This document shows, in pieces, positions 8,681-17,419 of a DNA stretch of 64,000 bases. Under the pieces are notes generated by a model. The model did no database searches. It had not been told where the DNA came from and saw only the letters and a program-made list of their open reading frames with translations. Both the position numbers and the translations under genes were made by a program. Positions within the stretch are counted from its first letter, which is position 1, and every line of letters begins with the position of its first letter. Source of the stretch: Yunchengibacter salinarum (GTDB taxonomy: Bacteria > Pseudomonadota > Alphaproteobacteria > Sphingomonadales > Kordiimonadaceae); assembly GCF_037658235.1 (NCBI RefSeq), contig NZ_JBBJLN010000003.1, positions 1 to 64,000 on the forward strand. The letters are read 5' to 3'.

Positions 8681-10116
8681 ATGACAGTGTTCTGCCCGCC
8701 GGGGTGGCCTGGGGCATCATCGCCCTGTTTTCCGCCGTCTGGATTTTCGTTGGCTGGTGGCTGGGCCGCAAGAATGACAGCCTGGATGATTACATGCTCG
8801 CCGGGCGCAAGGTGGGCATGGGCTTCGCCGTGGCGACCGCCATGGCCACATGGGTGACCAGCAACACCACCATGGCGGCCCCCCAGCTTGCCTTCCAACT
8901 GGGGCTATGGGGCATGGCGGGCTATTCGCTCGGCGCCCTGGGGCTGGTGCTGTTCGCGCCGCTGGCCGGGCGCATCCGCCGCCTGATGCCCCATGGCTAT
9001 ACCAGTGGGGATTTCATCCGCCTGCGATATGGCAACACGGCCTGGCGCGTGTTTCTGGCCATTTCGCTGTTTTACGCGGTGGGCTGGATGATTTCGCTGG
9101 GCATGGCGGGCGGCATCCTGATCGAGGCGCTGTCCGGCATTCCCTATGTGATGGGCATGACGGTGATTGTCACCATCTGCACCATATATACGGTTTTCGG
9201 CGGGCTGAAGGCGGTGATTGGCACTGATTTCGTGCAGACCGTCATCATCCTTGTGGGGCTGGTGTTGCTGGCCGTTCTGGTGGTGGACCGGGTGGGCTTC
9301 GAGCCCATGCACGCCGCGCTTGAGGCCGAGCGGCCCGAACTGCTGAACGTGATGTTCCCGGCGGCGATCATGTTTCTGTTCAACAATCTGCTTTTTGGCG
9401 TTGGGGAAATATTTCATTCCAATGTGTGGTGGTCACGCGCCTTTGCCTTTGCCGAGGGTGTGGGCGTGAAAGCCTATGCGCTTGCCGGGCTGCTGTGGCT
9501 GCCCATTCCGGTGGTGGCCGGTTTCGTGGCGCTGGCCGCGCCGGTGCTGGGCGTGAATGTGCCGAGCGCCGACATGGTGGGGCCGCTGATCGCCAGCGAG
9601 CTGTTCGGCATGGCGGGCGCGGTAGTGGTGTTCATCGTGATTTTCGCCGCCCTGGCTTCCAGCCTTGATTCCATCCTCGCCGCCACCAGCGACCTGATCG
9701 TCGAGGACATCTACAAGCGCCATATCAATCCCGCCGCCAGCCATGCCAATATGCGCAAGGCGGCGGTGTGGATCATCCTTGGCCTGGGGCTGGCCACCTG
9801 GGCGGTCAGCCTGCCGCGCCTTGGCACGCTGGGCGCGCTGCTGCATTTCACCGGCGCCTTTGTGGCCAGCACCATCTTCCCCATCACGGTGGGGCTGCTG
9901 TTCCGTCGGGGCACCGGTCGCCATGCCACGCTTGCCATGGTGCTGGGCACGGGGCTCGGCCTGGTGGGGTATCATGTGGTCGGGTTCTATGTGGCCGCGC
10001 TGGTGTCGGCGGCGGTGTCGGCGACGGTGATGATATCCGCCCTGTTCAGCCCGGCCCGGTTCGATTTTGCCAGCCTCGCCCATGGCGGGGAAACGGAAGA
10101 AGGGGAAATGACATGA
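8677..10116 (+). CDS. Sodium:solute symporter (SSS family)
   Basis: This is a 479-residue inner-membrane protein with about 13 hydrophobic helices. It has SSS-family landmarks: an early GRKNDSLDDYMLAGRKVG segment, ATAMATWVTSNTTMAAPQLAF in helix 2, VFGGLKAVIGTDFVQT, and ALASSLDSILAATSDLIVEDIY in the region that holds the sodium-binding serines. Members take up proline, pantothenate, urea, sugars or nucleobases with sodium. The closest feel is the urea/amide-type branch, but the substrate is not certain. It starts within the last codons of the FnIII-like gene and overlaps the 40-residue peptide gene (ATGA). Its place between a signalling receptor and an M20 amidohydrolase suggests it imports the compound that hydrolase cuts. 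Confidence 0.88.
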   Translation: MNDSVLPAGVAWGIIALFSAVWIFVGWWLGRKNDSLDDYMLAGRKVGMGFAVATAMATWVTSNTTMAAPQLAFQLGLWGMAGYSLGALGLVLFAPLAGRIRRLMPHGYTSGDFIRLRYGNTAWRVFLAISLFYAVGWMISLGMAGGILIEALSGIPYVMGMTVIVTICTIYTVFGGLKAVIGTDFVQTVIILVGLVLLAVLVVDRVGFEPMHAALEAERPELLNVMFPAAIMFLFNNLLFGVGEIFHSNVWWSRAFAFAEGVGVKAYALAGLLWLPIPVVAGFVALAAPVLGVNVPSADMVGPLIASELFGMAGAVVVFIVIFAALASSLDSILAATSDLIVEDIYKRHINPAASHANMRKAAVWIILGLGLATWAVSLPRLGTLGALLHFTGAFVASTIFPITVGLLFRRGTGRHATLAMVLGTGLGLVGYHVVGFYVAALVSAAVSATVMISALFSPARFDFASLAHGGETEEGEMT

Positions 10117-10235
10117 TGATCTCCGCCTTTGCATTGAAGGCGCTGGTGATCCCGGCCATCGGCCTGGCCGCCGCGGCGCCGGTCATCCTGATCTGGCTGG
10201 TCTGGCGGGATAGCAAGGGAGGCCGCCTGTGGTAA
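10113..10235 (+). CDS. Small membrane peptide (40 aa), possible symporter accessory subunit
   Basis: A 40-residue reading frame starts at the ATG overlapping the symporter stop (ATGA) and ends seven bases into the next gene. It has one hydrophobic helix (LVIPAIGLAAAAPVILIWLV) and a charged tail (WRDSKGGRLW), so it should sit in the inner membrane with a basic cytoplasmic end. Overlap on both sides with real genes argues that it is translated. Small one-helix subunits accompany several SSS transporters, and that role is my inference here. A second ATG at 10116 would shorten it by one residue. Confidence 0.6.
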   Translation: MMISAFALKALVIPAIGLAAAAPVILIWLVWRDSKGGRLW

Positions 10236-11479
10236 CGCCCCTGACCATCAATATGGCCCGCCTGAAGCGGGACATGGAAGCCTTTGGCCGCATCGGCCAT
10301 GACCCGGAGACCGGCGGGTTGCAGCGCACCGGCTATTCCGCCGCGGACATGGAAGCCCGCCGCGCCTTTCTGGCGCTGCTGCAGGACGAGGGCTTTAGCG
10401 CCCGCATGGACAGCGTGGGCAATGTGATTGGCCGCTTCGGGCCGGACGACGCGCCCACCGTGATGATGGGCAGCCACCTGGACAGCGTGCCCGCCGGTGG
10501 CATGTTTGACGGTGCGCTGGGCGCGCTGGCCGGGGTGGAGGTGCTGCGCACGCTCAAGGAAGCGGGGGGCGATCTGCCCTATGCCGTGGAAGTGGTGGGC
10601 ACGGCGGAGGAAGAAGGCCGTTTTGGTGGTATGCTGGGGGCGGAGGCGATCACCGGCACGGTGGACCCCACCTGGTATGATACCGCCACGGACAGCGCCG
10701 GCATCCGCCTTCAGGATGCCATGCGGGAAGCCGGGGTTCAGCCGGAAAAGCTGGCTGAGGCGGCCCGCGCGCCCGAAGAATTGCGCGCCTTTCTGGAAAT
10801 TCACGTCGAGCAGGGCCCGGTGCTGGAGGCCGAGGGCCTGCCCGTTGGCGTGGTGGAAGGCATTTCAGGCTGCTTCAACTGGCATCTGCGCCTTGAGGGG
10901 GAGGCCGACCACAGCGGCACCACCCCCATGGAAATGCGCCGGGATGCCGCCGTTGGCGCGGCGGAGGTGATCGCCGGGATCGACGCGTTGATTGCCGGGC
11001 ATGGCACGGATCAAAGCCGGGTTACGGTGGGCCAACTGGATCTGTCCCCCAATTTCCCCCACACCGTGGCGGGGCGCGCGGATTTCACCGTCATTGGCCG
11101 GGACATGACCGCAAAGGCCATGGACAGCCTGGAAACGGGCCTGCGCGGTCTGGTGGAACGGGTGGCCGGGGGGCGCGGGCTCACCCCCACGATCACGGAG
11201 AAAAGCCGCCTTGAACCCGCCGCGTGCAGCCCGTCGGTGATCGCGGCCCTTTGTGACAGCGCCCGCGCGCACGGGCTTGCCTATCGCAGCATGCCGTGCG
11301 GCGCTGGCCATGACGCCCAGACCATGACCCGCCTGACCGAAGCGGGGCTGGTGTTCGTGCCCAGCGTGCGCGGCATCAGCCACAGCCCCGCCGAGTGGAC
11401 CGACTGGGACGACATCGAAAAAGGCACCAATGTGTTGCTGGGCGCGGTTCACGCCTTTGCCAGCGGCGCCATGGACTGA
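10229..11479 (+). CDS. M20-family amidohydrolase (allantoate amidohydrolase / N-carbamoyl amino acid hydrolase type)
   Basis: This is a 416-residue dinuclear-metal hydrolase. The GTG start at 10229 follows AAGGGAGG with six bases between. Metal ligands and the catalytic acid are visible: H83 in GSHLDSVPAGG, D94 in GMFDGALG, E127/E128 in GTAEEEGRFGG, H at about 193 in EIHVEQGPVLE, and the late GAGHDAQTM histidine. GISGCFNWHLRLEGEADHSG is characteristic of the AmaB/HyuC/AllC branch, which cleaves N-carbamoyl amino acids, allantoate or ureidoglycine-type compounds and releases ammonia and carbon dioxide. No signal peptide, so cytoplasmic. Its operon with a receptor and symporter suggests uptake and hydrolysis of a ureido or acylated amino compound. 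The exact substrate is not determined. Confidence 0.85.
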   Translation: MVTPLTINMARLKRDMEAFGRIGHDPETGGLQRTGYSAADMEARRAFLALLQDEGFSARMDSVGNVIGRFGPDDAPTVMMGSHLDSVPAGGMFDGALGALAGVEVLRTLKEAGGDLPYAVEVVGTAEEEGRFGGMLGAEAITGTVDPTWYDTATDSAGIRLQDAMREAGVQPEKLAEAARAPEELRAFLEIHVEQGPVLEAEGLPVGVVEGISGCFNWHLRLEGEADHSGTTPMEMRRDAAVGAAEVIAGIDALIAGHGTDQSRVTVGQLDLSPNFPHTVAGRADFTVIGRDMTAKAMDSLETGLRGLVERVAGGRGLTPTITEKSRLEPAACSPSVIAALCDSARAHGLAYRSMPCGAGHDAQTMTRLTEAGLVFVPSVRGISHSPAEWTDWDDIEKGTNVLLGAVHAFASGAMD

Positions 11480-11482
11480 GGC

Positions 11483-12700
11483 TTATTGCACCTGCCGCTG
11501 CTGCCGTTCCGGCTTGCTGGCCAGCGAGAAGCGATCCATGGGCCGGGCATCGCCGTTCACAAGGTCCGCCATATGGCGGCCCACTGCCGGGCCGTGCTTG
11601 AAGCCATGGCCGCTGCCGCCACCGGCGAGCCATACATTGTCCAGGCCGGGATGTTGGTCCAGGATGAAGTCCCCATTGGCGCTGTTGGCATATTGACAGA
11701 CGCGGCTTTCCCAAAGGGGCCGGTCTTTCAGCATCGGGAAGCGCCGGGCCAGAAAGGCGCGGGCGTCCCGCTCGCCTTCCTCGCCGGGGCGCCGGTCGGC
11801 GGTGTCCGGGTCCATCGGCGCGCCGTGGGTATCGTTGGCCACCTTGAAGCCGCGCCCCTCCACGCTGGGCAGGCCGTAAAAGGGCAGGTCCGCCCAGACC
11901 GGCAGGTCGCCCGTGTCGGTGCGGCTGGCGGCGAAGGTAAACACTTCCTGCCGGGTGACGAACAGCCGCCCGCCCAGTGCGTCCGGGCAGACCTTGTGCA
12001 GCCAGGGGCCGCAGGCCATGACCATATGATCCGCCTCCAGCCGCTCGCCTTCAGTGGTGACGAGCGCGGCAAGACGGCGACCGCGCCTGTCCGCCTGCGG
12101 CAGCGGGGCCACGCGGGCCTGCACCAGATGGCCACCATCGGCGATGAACAGCCGGGCCAGTGTCTGCACGGCGCGGCGCGCCATCAGGCCGCCTGCTTCC
12201 GGCTCCAGCAAGGCGGCTTCATCGGCGGCCACCCGCATGACCGGATAGCGACGGGCCAGCGCTTTTGCGCCCAGTTGCTCATGGGCGATGCCGTGACGGG
12301 ACAGGGTTTCCCGCGTGGTGGCGGCGAAGCTGTCATCGGCGCGGTGCAGCCACAGCACGCCCATGGGGTGGAACAGGGGCAGCCGGGCCTTTGCGCTTAA
12401 GGCCGCCCAGTCTCGCCGGGCGCGGCAGGCCCATCGGGTGTACAGGTCGATGTCGCCATAGCCACAGCGGGTCACGCGGGTTTCACCACCGCTGGATGCG
12501 GCGCTGTTGGCGGGGCCGAAGGCATCCACCACGGTCACGCGGTGCCCCCGTTCCCGGAGCTTCACGGCGGTCCAGAGCCCGAATACCCCGGCGCCCACCA
12601 CCACCGTGTCGGCGCGCGGCGCGGCGGCGAGCGGGGTCAGCGGCAGCCCCGCCAGGGCGCTGAAGGCGCCGACGGTTTTCAGAAAATGACGGCGATGCAT
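11483..12700 (-). CDS. Tat-exported FAD-dependent oxidoreductase, sarcosine-oxidase-like
   Basis: The 405-residue protein starts at the ATG at 12700 behind GGGAGAAGG. It opens with a twin-arginine signal (MHRRHFLKTVGAFSALAG), so a folded flavoprotein is exported to the periplasm. The dinucleotide-binding motif VVVGAGVFGLWTAVKL is at about 45-60. The C-terminal ILDQHPGLDNVWLAGGGSGHGF resembles monomeric sarcosine and N-methyl-tryptophan oxidases. A cysteine at about 335 (RVCQYANS) aligns with the residue that binds FAD covalently in those enzymes. The expected reaction is oxidation of a secondary or N-methyl amino acid with release of hydrogen peroxide. It lies behind a TonB receptor on the same strand and converges on the amidohydrolase gene with a three-base gap. 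Confidence 0.82.
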   Translation of the reverse strand: MHRRHFLKTVGAFSALAGLPLTPLAAAPRADTVVVGAGVFGLWTAVKLRERGHRVTVVDAFGPANSAASSGGETRVTRCGYGDIDLYTRWACRARRDWAALSAKARLPLFHPMGVLWLHRADDSFAATTRETLSRHGIAHEQLGAKALARRYPVMRVAADEAALLEPEAGGLMARRAVQTLARLFIADGGHLVQARVAPLPQADRRGRRLAALVTTEGERLEADHMVMACGPWLHKVCPDALGGRLFVTRQEVFTFAASRTDTGDLPVWADLPFYGLPSVEGRGFKVANDTHGAPMDPDTADRRPGEEGERDARAFLARRFPMLKDRPLWESRVCQYANSANGDFILDQHPGLDNVWLAGGGSGHGFKHGPAVGRHMADLVNGDARPMDRFSLASKPERQQRQVQ

Positions 12701-12721
12701 GGCCTTCTCCCGATAAACAGG

Positions 12722-12751
12722 GGGGAGGGGCACCACATGGCACCCCTCCCC
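12722..12751 (-). other. Intercistronic stem-loop between receptor and oxidoreductase genes
   Basis: A perfect nine-base-pair stem (GGGGAGGGG at 12722-12730 with CCCCTCCCC at 12743-12751) encloses a twelve-base loop. It lies in the 88 bases between the TonB receptor stop and the oxidoreductase start, on their shared strand. No T-run follows, so it is more likely an mRNA-stabilising or processing hairpin than a terminator. It would let the receptor and the enzyme accumulate to different levels from one transcript. Confidence 0.5.
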
Positions 12752-12788
12752 GGTTCGGCTGGTCTGTTGCGGGATCGTGGACGGGGCC

Positions 12789-15215
12789 CTAGAAGTCCGT
12801 CCTTACCCGGATGCCGATGGTGCGGGGTTCGTTGGTGCGGAAGCCCAGACGGGCCCGGCCACCGCGCTCCCGGTCAAAGGACAGGTTGGCGTTTTCGTCG
12901 AACAGATTGTTGACGAAGGCCATGACCTCCCATTGTCCCTGATAGACACCGGCATTGAAGTTGACGATCTGATAGCTGTCCAGTTCCAGGTCCAGCGTGG
13001 TGGTGGCATCCGCCGGGGCACCCAGAAAGGGAAGGCCGTGTACGAAGGTGCCCGCGCCGTCCACCTGGTCGCTCGGCTGGGTGAAGCGGGAGCCCACATG
13101 CTGGACGCTGGCGGAGATGAAGGCGTTCAGGCCGGTTTTCTCGTCCAGCGGAAAGTCATAGGAGCCGCTGGCGGAGAACTGGAACTCCGGCACGGAGGCA
13201 AGTCGGTTGCCGTCTTCCACCCCGCCCAGCACGGCGCCCGTGCTGTCCCGAACGGTACTGTCGAACTCGCTTTCCAGCACGCTGCCGGACAGGGCCAGTT
13301 GCAGGCCGTCAATGGGCCGGGATTTCAATTCGGCCTCAAGCCCCGCCGTGTGAGCTTCGGGCACGTTGAAGGAAATCCGCGAGGAGCAGGAGCCCGCGTC
13401 CAGCGTCACCTGAAGGTTGGAAATGTCGGTATAGAAGGCGGCGGCGTTGAAGCTCAGCTTCTTGCCCTGCACCTTCACGCCCGCTTCATAGTTCCACAGG
13501 GTCTCATCCTCGTAATCCTGAAAATCGCCGAAGATTTCCAGGTCCTGTGCGTTGCACAGCGCCGTGTTCAGCGGGTCGTTCACGCCGCCGAGCCGGAAGC
13601 CCTTGGATGCCTGCGCGTTCACCGTCACCGTGTCCGACACATCATAAGAGGCGATGAAGCGCGGTGTGAAGCCGTCGGACTGGGTGGTGTCCACCTGGTC
13701 CACCACGCCGTTGCCGAACAGGCCCACCTGGGTCACGGAGCGCTCTTCCTCGAAATCATAATAGCGCCCGCCCACGGTCAGGTGCAGCCGTTCGGTCACG
13801 TCATAGGTGGCCTCGCCGAAAAAGGCGATCTGTTCCAGATCATAGGGAAGCTGTGACCAGAAGGGGCTGTCCGGCGGGGCCACGCCCATGCGGGTCGCCT
13901 CCGCCGTGCCTTCGCCCAGCACCTGATCGGTGACGGCGTCATAGCCGGGCGTGGGCAGCTCCTGCTGGTAGAAGCGTTCCGTGTCCGCATAAAAGGCGCC
14001 GACGATCCAGTCCAGCGGGCCGGTGCCATTGCTGGCCAGCCGCACTTCCTGGGTGAACTGCTCCACTTCGGTGGTGTCCCGCAGGTTGGACGGGATGCTG
14101 ACCGCCTCGTCCGGGAAGCCCAGATCCACCGACACGCTACCGGTCAGCGCGCTGGCATCCCGGCTGGCCAGAATGTCCCGATCCGTATAGCTGGTCACGC
14201 TGGTCAGGTCCACGGCGCCGAAGGTGGCTTCCACGGTCAGATCGGCGATCAAGGTCTCGTCCTTGAAGGCTTCCCGCAGCAACAGGAACTGCTGGCGCTC
14301 GTCAAAGGTGATCGGCGGCACTTCCGTGGTGAACGGGTTGGCGAAGAGGTTGAACTCCTCCTGCCGGTTGAAGCCGTTCATGTCGATTTCCTGATAGATG
14401 ATGCGCGGCGTGATGGACAGGTTCTCATTGGGCTGCAAAAGCAGGGCGGCGCGCCCGCCGGTGCGGCTGCCATCGTTCACATCCTTGTCGATGGAACGGT
14501 CCTCGCGGATGGCATCGATGAAACCGGCATATTCGGTGTGATAGGCCACCACGCGCAGGGCGGCCATATCGTCGGCCACCGGCACATTGACCATGCCCTT
14601 GAGCGACCCGCCCTCGCTGCCGCCGTCAACCGTGTTCAGGCTGCCTTGAACCGAGCCTTCCATTTCGTTGAGCTTGGGCTGGTTGGTGATATAGCGCACC
14701 GTGCCGCCAATGGAGCCGGAGCCGAACAGCGTGCCCTGCGGCCCGCGCAGGGTTTCCACCCGGTTCAGGTCAAACAGGTCCAGATCCGGCGTGAACAGGG
14801 ACAGCGAGATCACGCTTTCATCCAGATAGACCCCCACCTGTTCCTTCACGCCCGGCTGGTCGCGGACGATCTGCCCGGCGGATACGCCGCGAATGGCCAC
14901 CTGGCTCTGGCCGGGGCCGAGGTTCTGAATGGTCAGCCCGGCCACATTGCGGGCCACGTCTTCCAGATTGCGCGCGCCGGAACGCTGAATATCCGCCTGG
15001 GTCTGGGCGTTCACCGAAAAGGGCACATCCTTCAGGGAACTTTCGCGCTTGGTGGCGGTGACGGTGATTTCCTCCAGTGTGAAGTCGGACGTTGCGGGCG
15101 CCGCGTCGCTGTCGGCGCTCTGGCCCAGCACGGCGGCGGGCGCGGAAATGGACAATGCCGCCAGCGAAGCCGACGCGAGCAGAGCCCTGTGGCGTTTGGT
15201 CCTAAGAGTGTTCAT
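12789..15215 (-). CDS. TonB-dependent receptor
   Basis: This is an 808-residue outer-membrane receptor. The start at 15215 follows GGGAGGG with five bases between; upstream in-frame codons reach 15320 but have no ribosome site. A signal peptide (about 1-33, ending near AAVLGQS) is followed by a TonB-box-like LEEITVTATKRE. The plug domain follows (SLKDVPFSVNA, QVAIRGVSAGQ, VETLRGPQGTLFGSGSIGG), then a beta-barrel with terminal phenylalanine (IGIRVRTDF). It lacks an STN domain, so it does not signal through FecR. This is the iron-complex/organic-compound receptor type common in sphingomonads. It is the first gene of a probable operon with the exported flavoprotein, so the ligand may be the substrate of that oxidase. 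Confidence 0.9.
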   Translation of the reverse strand: MNTLRTKRHRALLASASLAALSISAPAAVLGQSADSDAAPATSDFTLEEITVTATKRESSLKDVPFSVNAQTQADIQRSGARNLEDVARNVAGLTIQNLGPGQSQVAIRGVSAGQIVRDQPGVKEQVGVYLDESVISLSLFTPDLDLFDLNRVETLRGPQGTLFGSGSIGGTVRYITNQPKLNEMEGSVQGSLNTVDGGSEGGSLKGMVNVPVADDMAALRVVAYHTEYAGFIDAIREDRSIDKDVNDGSRTGGRAALLLQPNENLSITPRIIYQEIDMNGFNRQEEFNLFANPFTTEVPPITFDERQQFLLLREAFKDETLIADLTVEATFGAVDLTSVTSYTDRDILASRDASALTGSVSVDLGFPDEAVSIPSNLRDTTEVEQFTQEVRLASNGTGPLDWIVGAFYADTERFYQQELPTPGYDAVTDQVLGEGTAEATRMGVAPPDSPFWSQLPYDLEQIAFFGEATYDVTERLHLTVGGRYYDFEEERSVTQVGLFGNGVVDQVDTTQSDGFTPRFIASYDVSDTVTVNAQASKGFRLGGVNDPLNTALCNAQDLEIFGDFQDYEDETLWNYEAGVKVQGKKLSFNAAAFYTDISNLQVTLDAGSCSSRISFNVPEAHTAGLEAELKSRPIDGLQLALSGSVLESEFDSTVRDSTGAVLGGVEDGNRLASVPEFQFSASGSYDFPLDEKTGLNAFISASVQHVGSRFTQPSDQVDGAGTFVHGLPFLGAPADATTTLDLELDSYQIVNFNAGVYQGQWEVMAFVNNLFDENANLSFDRERGGRARLGFRTNEPRTIGIRVRTDF

Positions 15216-15302
15216 GGTATCCCTCCCGATATAACCCACCCGGCCAAACAGGTTTTTCTTGATTGGCGCCGGATTGAGAAGGAAATTATTAACTATAAAC
15301 AA

Positions 15303-15333
15303 GGGCCGGAAAAGGAACATTCTTTTCCGGCCC
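15303..15333 (-). terminator. Hairpin terminator after nhaA
   Basis: A twelve-base-pair stem (GGGCCGGAAAAG at 15303-15314 with CTTTTCCGGCCC at 15322-15333) encloses a seven-base loop, 33 bases beyond the nhaA stop on the minus strand. In that direction it is followed by TTGTTTATAG, an interrupted U-tract. It separates nhaA from the downstream TonB receptor gene, whose own promoter must lie in the A/T-rich 80 bases that follow. Confidence 0.6.
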
Positions 15334-15365
15334 GTCGCTTTTCGCCGTGACGTGGCTGTTTTGCA

Positions 15366-16547
15366 TCACCCTTCCGCGCGGTCGGGCAGGGTGAATTTCA
15401 GCACAAGGAAACCCAGCAGCGCCGAGGCCACGGACCCCACCAGCACGCCCAACCGCACCTGATTGAGCATTTCGGGTGTGTCGAAGGCCAGTGTGCCGAT
15501 GAACAGGCTCATGGTGAAGCCGATCCCGGTCAGGCAGGCCAGCCCGTAAAGATGGGGCCAGCGGGTTCCGGCGGGCAGGGCGCCGAGCCCGGTCAGGCGC
15601 ACCAGCGCCACCATCGCCATCACGCCGATCTGCTTGCCCGCGAACAGGCCCAGCGCAATGCCAAGGGGCACCGGCTTGGCCAGGTCCGCCAGGGCCACGC
15701 CGTCAAAGGACACGCCCGCATTGGCGAAGCCGAATATGGGCACCACCATGAAGGCGACCCAGGGATGCAGGGCGTGCTCCGCCCTGTGCAGGGGGGAGCC
15801 GGCGGCATCTTCCCGCGGGCCAAGGGGTATGGTGAAAGCCACCAGCACGCCCGCCAGCGTGGCGTGCACGCCCGATTTGACCACCAGGGCCCAGATCACC
15901 ACGCCGGTCAGCACATAGGGCGCCAGTTTCAGCACGTTCAGCCGGTTCAGGCCGATCAGGACGGCGATTCCGATACCCGCCCCGATCAGCATTCCCAGCG
16001 ACAGATTATCCGTATAGAACAGGGCGATGATGACAATGGCGCCCAGGTCGTCAATGATGGCGATGGCCAGCAGCAGGATCTTCAGTGTGGCGGGAACCCG
16101 TGGCCCCAGCAGGGCCAGAATGCCCAGCGCAAAGGCGATGTCCGTGGCGGCGGGAATGGCCCAGCCATCCAGCGTGGCGCCCCCCTGCCAGTTCAGCGCG
16201 GCATAGATCAGGGCCGGCCCGGCCATACCGCCAAGGGCGGCGAGCGCAGGCAGGGCGGAGCTTTCCACGCTGGACAGTTCCCCTTGCAGAACCTCACGCT
16301 TGACTTCCAGCCCCACCAGAAAGAAGAACACCGCCATCAGGCCGTCATTGATCCACAACAGCAGCGGCTTGGCGAGCGCGAAGGTGCCGACCTGGATGAT
16401 CATCGGCGTTTCCAGAAGCCTGTCATACCAGCCCGCCAGCGGCGAATTGCTGGCGATCAGCGCGGCCAGCGCGGCGAAAATCAGGATCAGCCCGGCGGCC
16501 ACCTCAAGCCGGATAAAGTCCTGAATGCGGGCCATGATCGCGGACAT
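15366..16547 (-). CDS. nhaA: Na+/H+ antiporter NhaA
   Basis: This is a 393-residue inner-membrane antiporter that expels sodium in exchange for protons, important for pH and salt tolerance. The adjacent aspartates of the transport site are in LAIAIIDDLGAIVII, and the early INDGLMAVFFFLVGLEVKREVL stretch and AIPAATDIAFALGILALLG match the family closely. Length is typical (380-400). An ATG fifteen bases further upstream exists, but GGAGGAA lies between it and the ATG at 16547, so the latter is the better start. It follows tdk on the same strand with a 134-base gap and ends before a strong hairpin. Confidence 0.93.
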   Translation of the reverse strand: MSAIMARIQDFIRLEVAAGLILIFAALAALIASNSPLAGWYDRLLETPMIIQVGTFALAKPLLLWINDGLMAVFFFLVGLEVKREVLQGELSSVESSALPALAALGGMAGPALIYAALNWQGGATLDGWAIPAATDIAFALGILALLGPRVPATLKILLLAIAIIDDLGAIVIIALFYTDNLSLGMLIGAGIGIAVLIGLNRLNVLKLAPYVLTGVVIWALVVKSGVHATLAGVLVAFTIPLGPREDAAGSPLHRAEHALHPWVAFMVVPIFGFANAGVSFDGVALADLAKPVPLGIALGLFAGKQIGVMAMVALVRLTGLGALPAGTRWPHLYGLACLTGIGFTMSLFIGTLAFDTPEMLNQVRLGVLVGSVASALLGFLVLKFTLPDRAEG

Positions 16548-16681
16548 AACGGATTCCTCCATGCTGATCGGGTGATGCCGAAAGACGGCCAGGGGCAGCG
16601 CATGTTCCGCTTCTTACGGGTGCGGGGAACCGCATCCGTCATCCCGGTTGCATATGGCCGAGCCTGCGCCCGAAGGCGGTT

Positions 16682-17272
16682 TCATGCAAGGGTGGGCCCG
16701 AACATCTTTTCCATATAGTGCTTGCGGCACAGCGCGATATAGCGGTCATTGCCGCCGATCTCCACGGAATCGCCTTCGCGCACCGCATGGCCGTTTTCAT
16801 CGATGCGCAGATTCATGGTGGCCTTGGCGCCGCAGGTGCAGATGGTTTTCAGTTCCTGCATTTCGTCCGCCAGCGCCAGCAGCCATTGGCTGCCTTCGAA
16901 CAGATTGGCCTGAAAGTCCGTGCGCAGGCCATAGCACAGCACCGGCACTTTCAGCCGATCCGCCACGGCAGCAAGCTGGAACACCTGATCCCGGTCCAGG
17001 AACTGGGCTTCATCCACCAGCACGCAGTGCAGGGGACGGCGGGTCAGCTCCGTGCTGACCGTGGTGAACAGGTTGGTTCCCGCCGCAAAGGTGTCGGCGC
17101 GGGATGTCAGCCCGATGCGGCTGGAAATGGTGGCATGGCCGGTGCGGTCGTCTATGGCGGCGGTGAACAACATTGTGTTCATGCCCCGTTCCTGATAGTT
17201 GAAACTGGATTGCAACAGGGTGGTTGTCTTGCCCGCATTCATGGCGGAATAATAGAAATAAAGCTTGGCCAT
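16682..17272 (-). CDS. tdk: Thymidine kinase
   Basis: This is a 196-residue type II (TK1-like) thymidine kinase, which phosphorylates thymidine and deoxyuridine with ATP in the cytoplasm. The P-loop is at residues 9-18 (SAMNAGKTTT), and the catalytic glutamate is E88 in VLVDEAQFLD. The structural zinc site is C145 and C147 (TICTCGAK) with C182 and H185 (LCRKHY). The ATG at 17272 follows GGAG with four bases between. The frame stays open far upstream, but there it is antisense to the adenosine deaminase gene. The gene is divergent from that deaminase and opens the nucleoside-salvage region. Confidence 0.95.
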   Translation of the reverse strand: MAKLYFYYSAMNAGKTTTLLQSSFNYQERGMNTMLFTAAIDDRTGHATISSRIGLTSRADTFAAGTNLFTTVSTELTRRPLHCVLVDEAQFLDRDQVFQLAAVADRLKVPVLCYGLRTDFQANLFEGSQWLLALADEMQELKTICTCGAKATMNLRIDENGHAVREGDSVEIGGNDRYIALCRKHYMEKMFGPTLA

Positions 17273-17419
17273 GGGGCTCCATCCGGGTTGCCTGAAGCTG
17301 GGGTGCGCACCGCCGTTCGACCGGGCCGGGCGTTTGGCGGGAAAGACTATTGCCTCTGGCCGGGACAGGCAAGGCGTGATCATGACGGATGGGCGAACCG
17401 GCGGGTGAAGGGGGCTTTG

